In this document: one piece after another, positions 1-5,974 of the stretch | Layout: every line of letters starts with the position of its first letter | Numbering within the stretch: the first letter of the stretch is position 1 | NCBI GenBank assembly: GCA_964568045.1 | Contig: CAZMOL010000065.1 | Coordinates: forward strand, 1-8,636 | DNA length: 8,636 nt | Source of the DNA: CAZDDA01 sp964568045 | GTDB taxonomy: Bacteria > Bipolaricaulota > Bipolaricaulia > UBA7950 > UBA9294 | Reading direction: 5' to 3' | Program-made: the position numbers and the translations under genes | The notes under the pieces: generated by a model | The model's input: only the letters and a program-made list of their open reading frames with translations | Database searches by the model: none | Told to the model about the DNA's origin: nothing

Positions 1-17
1 TACATCCATCTTTTCGT

Positions 18-42
18 AGCGTCGGAGCTCGTCTCCGACGTT
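18..42. other. Perfect inverted repeat (hairpin) at the window edge
   Basis: Positions 20-27 (CGTCGGAG) pair perfectly with 33-40 (CTCCGACG) around a 5-base loop. A further A-T pair and a G-U wobble at the base extend the stem to 10 pairs. There is no T-run after it on the + strand, so it is not a textbook intrinsic terminator. It could end the transcript of a gene lying to the left of the window or be part of a leader. The stem is seen directly; any role is inference. Confidence 0.45.
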
Positions 43-92
43 GAGGGGTTATCCTCGTGAGAGCACATGTGGCTAGTAAGAACAACAAGCCT

Positions 93-122
93 ATTCGCCT
101 CCGGCGAATCTCCGTTTTCCTC
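93..122 (+). terminator. Hairpin followed by a pyrimidine-rich stretch, possible weak terminator
   Basis: ATTCGCC (93-99) and GGCGAAT (103-109) form a perfect 7-pair stem with a 3-base loop. It is followed by a pyrimidine-rich stretch containing TTTT. A second, bulged stem lies just downstream (about 123-141, CAGC-AA-GCTG core flanked by C and G runs), directly ahead of the Shine-Dalgarno site of the next gene. The T content is modest, so this may be a weak terminator or part of a structured leader of the B3/B4-domain gene. Confidence 0.3.
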
Positions 123-160
123 CCCCCAGCAAGCTGTGGGGTATCCAACGGAGGTCTCTT

Positions 161-844
161 ATGAAGGTGTTCACAGTCTCAGAGGAGTGGAAGACGGCCT
201 ATCCTGGGGCGGCGATCGGAATACTGACAATGCGCGACGTTGTCAACCCGCAGCGTCACACCGCGCTTGAAAAGCGCAAAGAGGAATTGGAGAGGGACCT
301 TCTGTCCCGCTACGCCGGCTACGATAAAGCTCGATTGAAGGCGCTTGCCGTTCTAGAGGCGTACAACGCGTACTACAGGAAGTTCAAGAAGACCTATCAC
401 GTCCAGCTGCAACTGGAGTCGGTCGTCTTCAAGGGCAAATCCATTCCCAGTGTGTCCGCGCTGGTGGAGGCGATGTTCGTGGCCGAACTGAAGAACTTGC
501 TGCTGACCGCGGGACACGATCTGGCCGCCGTCCACAAGCCGGTGGGGGTTGATGTCGCCGAGGGCAGTGAGCGATACATTCGGCTTAATGGCCAGGAGCA
601 GCAGCTCAAGCCGGGCGATATGATGATCGCCGACGCAGAAGGGGTCATCTCGAGCGTGCTCTACGGCCCCGACCAGCGAACGCGGATCACTGAGGGGACG
701 CAGCAGGTTCTGTTCACGGTATATGCACCGCCGGGGATCGGGGAAGAGGCGGTGGGTGAACATCTGGGTGACATTGCGGCCAACGTATTGCTTGTGGCAC
801 CGCAAGCGCAGGTTGAGACACTGAAGGTCTACGGCACGGACTGA
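161..844 (+). CDS. Free-standing B3/B4 (PheRS beta-type) tRNA-editing-like domain protein
   Basis: A 227-residue protein that appears to be almost entirely a B3/B4 domain, the module that in phenylalanyl-tRNA synthetase beta subunits hydrolyses mischarged Tyr-tRNA(Phe). Seen in the sequence: a helical N-terminal part (about 1-85) with a KRKEELERDLL stretch; then the family-like block KGKSIPSVSALVEAM (91-105) followed by a long helix; PGDMMIADAEGV (151-162); and RTRITEGTQQVLF (173-185), which matches the usual 'R..T.IT..T..v.f' region near the end of the fold. No synthetase catalytic or anticodon-binding parts are present. The length suits stand-alone B3/B4 proteins. The ATG has GGAGG at 150-154, 6 bases upstream, which decides the start. 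Stand-alone members are proposed to act on aminoacyl-tRNA in trans, but most are uncharacterised, so the substrate is unknown. It appears cytosolic, with no signal peptide or membrane segment. The next gene begins 331 bases later and is probably a separate transcription unit. Confidence 0.85.
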   Translation: MKVFTVSEEWKTAYPGAAIGILTMRDVVNPQRHTALEKRKEELERDLLSRYAGYDKARLKALAVLEAYNAYYRKFKKTYHVQLQLESVVFKGKSIPSVSALVEAMFVAELKNLLLTAGHDLAAVHKPVGVDVAEGSERYIRLNGQEQQLKPGDMMIADAEGVISSVLYGPDQRTRITEGTQQVLFTVYAPPGIGEEAVGEHLGDIAANVLLVAPQAQVETLKVYGTD

Positions 845-1032
845 GCCGGAGAGAGGGAGTCACCGCTGGAGCTGCCGCCGAGCCCCTCAGCCCACAATCG
901 CTGGGTACACTCCAATCTACGAACACGGGAGGCAAGAGCATGATTGCGCGAATCTGGCACGGTTCGATCAGCGATCACAGCATTACGAGGTCCAGGAACA
1001 CCTCCGCTACTGAGGGACAACGTGCTATCAGG

Positions 1033-1074
1033 GTGGCCTCCCCAGGCCCACGTGGTCTGAAAACCGATGGGCTT
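1033..1074 (+). other. Two mutually exclusive hairpins sharing one arm
   Basis: GTGGCCT (1033-1039) can pair with AGGCCCAC (1044-1051) with one bulged base and a CCCC loop. The same 1044-1050 segment can instead pair with TGGGCTT (1068-1074, 7 pairs including one G-U), with an inner GGT/ACC stem at 1054-1056/1063-1065. Shared arms are the layout of attenuators and riboswitches. However, the likely promoter of the next gene lies downstream of this structure, and no T-run follows, so a leader role is doubtful unless transcription begins further upstream. Confidence 0.3.
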
Positions 1075-1095
1075 CCAAGCAGGCCGTCTCGTCCA

Positions 1096-1123
1096 AATTG
1101 GACTGACAGTAATAAGTCCAATT
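1096..1123. promoter_or_regulatory. Inverted repeat AATTGGACT-N10-AGTCCAATT, probable MocR/PdxR operator
   Basis: AATTGGACT (1096-1104) and AGTCCAATT (1115-1123) are perfect 9-base inverted arms separated by 10 bases. The repeat ends 5 bases before the likely -35 element of the regulator gene. The half-site contains GGACT, resembling the TGGWCTA-like half-sites I recall for PdxR-type MocR regulators. Its arm-to-arm spacing of 19 bases suits contacts on roughly one face of the helix. ATTGG recurs in the same orientation at 1097, 1121 and 1160. I infer autoregulation, possibly with read-through control of pdxS. Confidence 0.6.
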
Positions 1124-1128
1124 GGCCC

Positions 1129-1156
1129 TTTACAATCTTGAAATGTCGGTTAGAAT
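1129..1156 (+). promoter_or_regulatory. Sigma-70-type promoter of the MocR-type regulator
   Basis: TTTACA (1129-1134) and TAGAAT (1151-1156), separated by 16 bases, each match the -35 and -10 consensus at five of six positions. The start point would fall near 1163, only about 13 bases before the ATG at 1176, so the transcript would have a very short leader with the GGAG (1163-1166) at its extreme 5' end. The operator-like repeat lies immediately upstream, where a bound regulator could block or recruit polymerase. Confidence 0.5.
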
Positions 1157-1159
1157 GCG

Positions 1160-1175
1160 ATTGGAGTGAGCCAAT
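1160..1175. promoter_or_regulatory. ATTGG-N6-CCAAT inverted repeat over the ribosome binding site
   Basis: ATTGG (1160-1164) and CCAAT (1171-1175) are perfect inverted arms directly abutting the ATG at 1176 and enclosing GGAG (1163-1166). The arm repeats the ATTGG found twice in the upstream operator region, so it may be a further regulator contact at the transcription start. In RNA it could be a small stem that hides the ribosome binding site. Either role is inference. Confidence 0.4.
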
Positions 1176-2693
1176 ATGTCAGAGACGACGCATCTACAGC
1201 TGGATCCAGACAGCAAGGCGCCGGTGTATGTGCAGATTCGAAACCTCTTGCGCCAGCAGATCCTCCAGGGTGACCTGCCGAGCGGAGAGCGACTCCCGCC
1301 GGAGCGGGAGTTGGCGCGCTCACTGGGGGTATCCAGAACAACAGTCGTTCGCGCCTACAGCGAGCTGAAGGCCGAGGGATTGGCACAGGGCCACGTCGGT
1401 CGGGGCACCGTCGTTGCTGGCGGAGCGGCCTCGTCGGATGCCCAACCGATCGCCTGGCCGGCCTGCTTCAGCGGGATGGGCCGTCGGATCGCCCGCTACG
1501 CTCAGCCGGTCGAGCTGCTCTCCCGCCAGCTTGGCAGCAGGCCGATTGTAATCTCCCTTGCCCTGGGTGTGCCCGATCCGACCCTGCTTTCGTCGGAGCG
1601 GCTCACGCAGGCGTGGGAGGCGGTCGTGGGAGAGCTTGGAGCGGCTGCTGTCGGTCCGTGCCCGGTGCAAGGGATCCCGGCCGTGCGGGAGCTGATCTGC
1701 ACCCGCGCGCGACAGCGCGGACTTCAGATTAGTCCCGACGGCGTGACGATGGTCAACGGCTCCCAGCACGGATTGGATCTGCTGCTGCGCCTGCTCGTTG
1801 AGCCGGGGGACACGGTGCTCGTTGAAGTGCCCACCTATTTTGTCGGGCTGCAATGCTTCCAGTCCCGCGGTGTGCGCATCATCGGCGTCCCGGTGGACGA
1901 GGAAGGGATGGACGTGGAGCGGGTGGAGCTTCTGCTTGCCCGCTATCGTCCTCGTCTGATCTACACCGTCCCCACCTACCAGAATCCAACCGGCGCGACG
2001 ATGAGTCTCAAACGACGGGAACGGCTGCTGGCGCTGGCCCAGCAGTACCAGGTGCCGATCGTGGAGGACGACCCGTTCGGCGATCTGCACTTCGACGAGC
2101 CGCCCCCGCCGCCGATCAAGGCGCTCGATCGGCACGGCCACGTTCTGTACCTGAGCACGTTCTCCAAGAGCCTGGCGCCGGGATTACGGGTGGGCTGGCT
2201 GGTTGCACCGAGCCCCGTGGTGCAGCGGGCTGCGCTCCTAAACGGGATGGCCGAACTGCATCCGAACACGGTCGGCCAGCACCTGGTGGTTGAGTTCGCG
2301 CAACGGGGATGGTTGGAGGAGCTGATCGACCGGGCTCGCAACACCTACAAGGCCCGCTGCTTGGCGATGGACGCTGCGCTTCGGCAACGCCGGCTGCCTG
2401 GGATGCGCTGGGCGGTACCAGCGGGCGGGATGTTCCTGTGGCTACAGCTTCCCGAGCAGGTGGACGTCCAGAACCTGCTGGCAGAAACGATGAAGCAGGG
2501 CGTGGCTTTCCTACCGGGCTCCTTGATGTACCCGACCGGCGGCCCACGCAACGTCTGCCGGCTCAACTTCAGTGTGCCCGACGAACAGGCGATCGAACAG
2601 GGGATCGCCACGATCGTCACCGTCGCAAGACGGTTGCTCCGTCAGCCGACACTAACGCCCGAAGGGCAGGTGGTGAGCGGTCCCATCGTGTGA
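1176..2693 (+). CDS. MocR-family (GntR wHTH plus aminotransferase fold) regulator, probably PdxR-like
   Basis: A 505-residue fusion regulator. Residues about 15-80 are a GntR winged helix-turn-helix (LRQQILQGDLPSGERLPPER, then ELARSLGVSRTTVVRAY and a GRGT wing). A linker follows, then a fold type I aminotransferase-like domain (about 115-480). In that domain I see NGSQHGLDLL (194-203), YQNPTG (268-273), EDDPF (297-301, with the Asp expected to contact the PLP ring nitrogen) and STFSKSLAPGLRVGW (327-341), with Lys331 as the expected Schiff-base lysine. EDDPF resembles the ARO8/LysN-like aminotransferase group more than the EDDYD seen in many MocR proteins, so some catalytic ability is not excluded. 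Such proteins usually sense PLP or an aminated ligand. The position just upstream of pdxS and the operator-like repeat suggest a PdxR role in B6 control. It may share a transcript with pdxS, which starts 107 bases downstream. The ATG has GGAG 9 bases upstream. Confidence 0.85.
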   Translation: MSETTHLQLDPDSKAPVYVQIRNLLRQQILQGDLPSGERLPPERELARSLGVSRTTVVRAYSELKAEGLAQGHVGRGTVVAGGAASSDAQPIAWPACFSGMGRRIARYAQPVELLSRQLGSRPIVISLALGVPDPTLLSSERLTQAWEAVVGELGAAAVGPCPVQGIPAVRELICTRARQRGLQISPDGVTMVNGSQHGLDLLLRLLVEPGDTVLVEVPTYFVGLQCFQSRGVRIIGVPVDEEGMDVERVELLLARYRPRLIYTVPTYQNPTGATMSLKRRERLLALAQQYQVPIVEDDPFGDLHFDEPPPPPIKALDRHGHVLYLSTFSKSLAPGLRVGWLVAPSPVVQRAALLNGMAELHPNTVGQHLVVEFAQRGWLEELIDRARNTYKARCLAMDAALRQRRLPGMRWAVPAGGMFLWLQLPEQVDVQNLLAETMKQGVAFLPGSLMYPTGGPRNVCRLNFSVPDEQAIEQGIATIVTVARRLLRQPTLTPEGQVVSGPIV

Positions 2694-2800
2694 CGACCAA
2701 AAGAGACAACCACGGTCCTTTCGGCGGTTCGGAAGAGATGAGGTAGAGAGGATTCAGGCACAAAGGTTTGCATCGTATCTCATGAAGGAGGAAACAGAAG

Positions 2801-3688
2801 ATGGACAAGCAAGTGGGTACCGACAAAGTGAAACGTGGACTGGCGCAGATGCTCAAGGGTGGCGTGATCATGGACGTGGTCAGTGCCGAACACGCCCTTA
2901 TCGCTGAGGAGGCCGGCGCCTGCGCGGTGATGGCGCTTGAACGTGTTCCCGCCGACATTCGCGTGCAGGGCGGCGTGGCGCGGATGTCCGCCCCGGAGAA
3001 GATACTGGAGATCATCGAAGCGGTCTCCATCCCGGTGATGGCCAAGTGCCGCATCGGTCACTTCGTCGAGGCGCAGATCCTCGAGGCTCTGGAAGTGGAC
3101 TACATCGACGAGAGCGAGGTTCTCACCCCCGCCGATGAGGAACACCACATCGACAAGTGGGGGTTCAAGGTCCCGTTTGTCTGCGGCTGCCGCAACCTCG
3201 GCGAGGCGCTTCGGCGGATCGGCGAGGGCGCGGCGATGATCCGCACCAAAGGCGAGGCCGGCACCGGCGATGTCGTCGAGGCAGTACGCCACGCCCGCGC
3301 CGTGCTGGGGGAGATCCGTCGACTGACCGCAATGGCTGCTGAGGAGATGATGGCCTACGCCAAGGAGATCGGCGCGCCCTATGAGCTGGTGAAGGAAACG
3401 GCGGAACTGGGTGCTCTGCCGGTCGTCAACTTCGCCGCCGGGGGGGTCGCTACCCCCGCCGACGCGGCGTTGATGATGCAGTTGGGTGTGGACGGGGTCT
3501 TCGTGGGAAGTGGCATCTTCAAGAGCGGTGATCCCGCCAAGCGGGCCCACGCGATCGTCCAAGCGGTGACCCACTACGAAGACCCGAAGATCCTGGCCGA
3601 GGTGAGCCGCGGCCTGGGCGAGGCGATGGTCGGCATCAACGTCAGCGACGTTCCCGAATCGGAGCGATTGGCAATCCGCGGATGGTAG
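2801..3688 (+). CDS. pdxS: Pyridoxal 5'-phosphate synthase subunit PdxS
   Basis: A full-length 295-residue PdxS (SNZ/YaaD family), the barrel subunit that makes PLP from ribose 5-phosphate, glyceraldehyde 3-phosphate and ammonia in the DXP-independent pathway. Expected catalytic residues are present: Asp25 in GVIMDVVSAEHA, Lys82 in PVMAKCRIGH (the lysine that binds ribose 5-phosphate, B. subtilis Lys81) and Lys150 in MIRTKGEAGTG (B. subtilis Lys149). FAAGGVATPADAALMMQLG and GVFVGSGIFKS form the phosphate-binding C-terminal part. The ATG at 2801 has a strong AAGGAGG at 2785-2791. The MocR-type regulator lies 107 bases upstream on the same strand. The glutaminase partner gene pdxT, normally directly downstream, is absent here: the next gene is an aminotransferase. 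The ammonia-supplying subunit must therefore be encoded elsewhere, or free ammonia is used. The identification is very secure. Confidence 0.97.
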   Translation: MDKQVGTDKVKRGLAQMLKGGVIMDVVSAEHALIAEEAGACAVMALERVPADIRVQGGVARMSAPEKILEIIEAVSIPVMAKCRIGHFVEAQILEALEVDYIDESEVLTPADEEHHIDKWGFKVPFVCGCRNLGEALRRIGEGAAMIRTKGEAGTGDVVEAVRHARAVLGEIRRLTAMAAEEMMAYAKEIGAPYELVKETAELGALPVVNFAAGGVATPADAALMMQLGVDGVFVGSGIFKSGDPAKRAHAIVQAVTHYEDPKILAEVSRGLGEAMVGINVSDVPESERLAIRGW

Positions 3689-3707
3689 GGGCCGCGACTC
3701 GTTCGCT

Positions 3708-3744
3708 GGGATCCGTCGCGAGACTCCACCAAACGATCGGTCCC
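3708..3744 (+). other. Hairpin downstream of pdxS
   Basis: GGGATCCG (3708-3715) can pair with CGGTCCC (3738-3744) with one bulged T, leaving a 22-base loop. It lies 20 bases after the pdxS stop codon. It lacks a T-run, so it is at best a weak or Rho-assisted end of the pdxS transcript. The 186-base gap up to the aminotransferase shows no clear promoter, so I cannot tell whether the two genes share a transcript. Confidence 0.25.
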
Positions 3745-3874
3745 ACAGGCTGCTCGTCGGATAACTGCATCCGCGTGGAATGCCTCGGTGTCCGTTCACA
3801 CTGGTCGCTTCCGCCCCGGATGCGCAGGCAGGACGACTGAATCGCCCGAGGGAGCGGCCGGGCAAGGAGACTCC

Positions 3875-5053
3875 GTGAGTTACGTGTACAGCTGCTGCAA
3901 CGACAGCAGACCGAACATCGTTCGTGCGCAGGGCTGCTACCTCTACGACGCGGACGGTCGGCAGTACGTTGACTTCGAAGCAGGGGATTGGGCCACAGCA
4001 CTCGGGCACGGTCATCCTCGGATCAATCAGGTCATCCGCCGGCAGACCGAGCAGGTCCAGCATCTGGGACCTCACTACGTCGGCGACCTGTCGGAGAAGG
4101 CGGCCGCGACGCTTCTCGACGTGACCGGGATCGGGGACGGGAAGTGCACGTTCCTGTGTTCGGGAAGCGAGGCGGTCGAGTTCGGGGTACAGGCGCTTCG
4201 CCACGTCACAGAGCAGCCGCTCCTTCTCACGTTCGCGGAGTCGTATCTCGGCGCGTACGGATCCGCCGGGCGAAAGGACCCCAGCGAGTGGTGGCTCTTC
4301 GATTGGACGGCCTGCAATGCGTGCTCTCACGAAGGCGAGTGCGCGCCGGATTGCCCCCTCATCGAAGAGGTCCCGTTCGAACGGATCGGAGGCTTCGTGT
4401 TCGAGCCGGGCAATGCACACGGTCAAGTCAAACTCCCACCCAGGCAGCTTGTTCGTGCATTGACAGACAGCGTGCGGGAGCGCGGAGGCTTCCTGATGGT
4501 GAACGAGATCACGACCGGAATGGGACGAACGGGAGCGTGGTTTGGCTTCCAGCACTACGATGTGAGCCCCGACATCGTCGCTCTCGGCAAGGGTTTAGGA
4601 AACGGGTATCCAGTGAGCGCTGTCGTGCTTCATTCAGATATCATCGGACGGTTGGAGACCGGATGCTTCCGGCACGTCCAGTCTCATCAGAATGACCCCG
4701 TGGGCTGTGCCATCGCCAAGGAGGTCGTTGTGGTCATCCGAGAACAAGGACTTGTCCAGAGGAGCGCCGAAGTTGGGACCCACTTCTTGCGCGAATTGAA
4801 GCACCTTGCCAGGAGGCACGAAGCAGTCCGTGAGGTGCGCGGGCGAGGGCTGATGATCACCGTGGAACTCGATCCGAAGCTCACTCCAACCGACGTCATC
4901 GCGGTGTGCGACGGGCTACTGGAGCGTGGGATTATCGTCGGTGTCTCCCCTTCCGTGAACCTTCTGCGCTTCTACCCTCCTTTAACCATAGGAGTAAAGG
5001 ACATCGCAAAGCTCGTGGAGAGCCTGGATCGCATCCTGGATAGCCTGGCCTGA
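3875..5053 (+). CDS. Atypical class III (ornithine/GABA type) PLP-dependent aminotransferase
   Basis: A 392-residue class III aminotransferase-fold protein. I chose the GTG at 3875 because AAGGAGA at 3864-3870 lies just upstream and the fold starts soon after; an in-frame GTG at 3788 would add 29 unlikely residues without a good ribosome binding site. Landmarks, numbered from 3875: YLYDADGRQYVDFEAG near the start, LCSGSEAVE (94-102) for phosphate and substrate binding, EPGNAHG where the family often has EPVQGxG, NEITTGMGRTG (210-220), and ALGKGLGNG with Lys239 as the expected Schiff-base lysine. Two oddities stand out. Residue 210 is Asn where the family's DExxTGxGRTG has the Asp that contacts the PLP ring nitrogen. 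Residues 147-160 form a CxxCx5Cx3C cysteine cluster that is not part of the common fold. The gene ends 1 base before a methyltransferase, so the two are probably co-translated. The substrate is unknown; it may be a diverged aminotransferase or another class III-fold enzyme. Confidence 0.85.
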   Translation: MSYVYSCCNDSRPNIVRAQGCYLYDADGRQYVDFEAGDWATALGHGHPRINQVIRRQTEQVQHLGPHYVGDLSEKAAATLLDVTGIGDGKCTFLCSGSEAVEFGVQALRHVTEQPLLLTFAESYLGAYGSAGRKDPSEWWLFDWTACNACSHEGECAPDCPLIEEVPFERIGGFVFEPGNAHGQVKLPPRQLVRALTDSVRERGGFLMVNEITTGMGRTGAWFGFQHYDVSPDIVALGKGLGNGYPVSAVVLHSDIIGRLETGCFRHVQSHQNDPVGCAIAKEVVVVIREQGLVQRSAEVGTHFLRELKHLARRHEAVREVRGRGLMITVELDPKLTPTDVIAVCDGLLERGIIVGVSPSVNLLRFYPPLTIGVKDIAKLVESLDRILDSLA

Positions 5054-5054
5054 C

Positions 5055-5804
5055 ATGGATCACCTCAACGTGTATGAGGACGCGGAGCGTGCAGACGCCT
5101 ACGCCGCGCTGGAGTTCCCCGGCACGTTCTACTTGGCGTATCGGGACTTGCCGGAAATCATCGCTCGCTACGTCACAGGCAACAAAGCGATAGACATCGG
5201 CTGCGGCACGGGACGCTCCACAAGATTCTTGCAGAGGCTCGGCTTCGACGCTGTCGGAGTGGACATTGCCGGCAAGATGATCGAGAAGGCAAGGCAGATC
5301 GATCCCGATGGGGACTATCGTCTCATTGACGGGGGAGACCTGAGCGAATTCCAAGAGAATGCCTACGATCTTGCCCTGGCTGTGTTCACCTTCGACAACG
5401 TTCCGACAATGGAAGAGAAGGTCAGGTTGCTTGCAGAAATGAGGCGACTGCTGAAAGCCGACGGACGGATCATCAATCTCGTCTCGGCACCGCAGATATA
5501 CACCCACGAATGGGCGTCGTTCTCCACCAGGTATTATCCGGAGAACAGGTGCGCGAGAAGCGGAGACAAGGTAAAGATAGTGATGACAGACGTAGGGGAT
5601 AGACGACCGGTAGAGGATATCGTGTGGTCGGATGAAGCGTATCAAGAGACCTACCGGCAAGCCGGTCTGGACGTCTTGGCAACCCTCAAACCGCTAGCCA
5701 AGGAAGACGAGCCGTACGAATGGGTGAATGAAACAAGAATTGCTCCCTGGGTCATCTATGTGTTGCAGAAGGCAGAGAAACGCTGTCGGAGAAAAGGACA
5801 GTGA
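5055..5804 (+). CDS. Class I SAM-dependent methyltransferase
   Basis: A 249-residue Rossmann-fold methyltransferase of the small-molecule type. Motif I is AIDIGCGTGRST (45-56) for SAM binding. The acidic residue after strand 2 is Asp70 in AVGVDIAGKM, which should hold the ribose hydroxyls. A motif II/IV-like strand is YDLALAVFTFDNVP (104-117), and the post-motif region is LLKADGRIINLVSA. No membrane segment or extra domain is visible. The ATG lies 1 base after the stop codon of the aminotransferase, which implies translational coupling and a shared pathway, for example amination followed by N- or O-methylation of one substrate; this is inference. The acceptor cannot be deduced from the sequence. 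The C-terminal tail is basic (EKRCRRKGQ). The coding sequence looks less GC-rich by eye than pdxS. Confidence 0.9.
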   Translation: MDHLNVYEDAERADAYAALEFPGTFYLAYRDLPEIIARYVTGNKAIDIGCGTGRSTRFLQRLGFDAVGVDIAGKMIEKARQIDPDGDYRLIDGGDLSEFQENAYDLALAVFTFDNVPTMEEKVRLLAEMRRLLKADGRIINLVSAPQIYTHEWASFSTRYYPENRCARSGDKVKIVMTDVGDRRPVEDIVWSDEAYQETYRQAGLDVLATLKPLAKEDEPYEWVNETRIAPWVIYVLQKAEKRCRRKGQ

Positions 5805-5832
5805 GGACGTCCTAGGCAGATCCGCCTTGGAT

Positions 5833-5915
5833 GCGCTTGCCAGTACGTGAACCAGCATCGCTGCACATTCTGACAGGAGTGGAGTTGGCAAGCCGCGATG
5901 GTCTTCGTACCATGT
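5833..5915. repeat. Intergenic inverted-repeat element, copy 1
   Basis: GCTTGCCA (5835-5842) and TGGCAAGC (5886-5893) are perfect inverted arms. Pairing extends outward through GCG and AT with bulged bases, and a small CAGC-ATC-GCTG stem lies in the 43-base interior. The gap shares blocks with the next gap: GCGCTTGCCA (5833-5842), GCTGCACA (5860-5867), CACATTC (5864-5870) and CGTACCATGT (5906-5915). It fills most of the 170-base space between the methyltransferase and the tRNA-binding protein. The repeat is seen directly; its nature is unknown. Confidence 0.5.
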
Positions 5916-5974
5916 CCCGGAGTTGTAGTGCAATCGACGTTGGCCCTTTTTGATTTGAGCATTCAGGAGGAATC

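Larger units (their letters stand above)
845..1175. other. 331-base intergenic region upstream of the MocR-type regulator
   Basis: No convincing gene is seen here: a reading frame opening at 940 runs into the regulator gene in another frame and has no recognisable protein features. The first half (845-1030) shows only weak stems. The second half holds competing hairpins (1033-1074), an inverted repeat suited to an operator (1096-1123), a promoter (1129-1156) and an ATTGG/CCAAT inverted repeat (1160-1175). I see no good intrinsic terminator with a T-run for the upstream gene. The block AGGGTGG at 1030-1036 recalls a T-box core but is not followed by the required ACCGCG. Confidence 0.6.

Noticed and set aside
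1021..1050. Possible T-box riboswitch core (AGGGTGG at 1030-1036)
   Set aside because: The conserved continuation to ACCGCG is missing, no specifier loop or T-run terminator could be traced, and the downstream gene has its own promoter after this point.
940..1368. 142-codon + strand open frame running from the gap into the regulator gene
   Set aside because: It overlaps the DNA-binding domain coding region in another frame, spans the promoter and operator, and its translation is rich in Arg and Ser with no fold features.
1320..2141. 273-codon open frame on the - strand inside the regulator gene
   Set aside because: It is antisense to the conserved aminotransferase-like domain, has no family motifs, and is a composition effect.
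3788..3874. Earlier GTG start for the aminotransferase
   Set aside because: No good ribosome binding site precedes 3788, the added 29 residues look non-conserved, and the GTG at 3875 has AAGGAGA just upstream.
2780..4555. 591-codon open frame on the - strand across pdxS and the aminotransferase
   Set aside because: It is antisense to two genes with clear family motifs, shows no recognisable domain, and is explained by the lack of stop codons in GC-rich antisense frames.
5941..5960. T-run CCCTTTTTGATTT as an intrinsic terminator after the methyltransferase
   Set aside because: No stable GC-rich stem directly precedes the T-run; only a 4-pair stem could be drawn.
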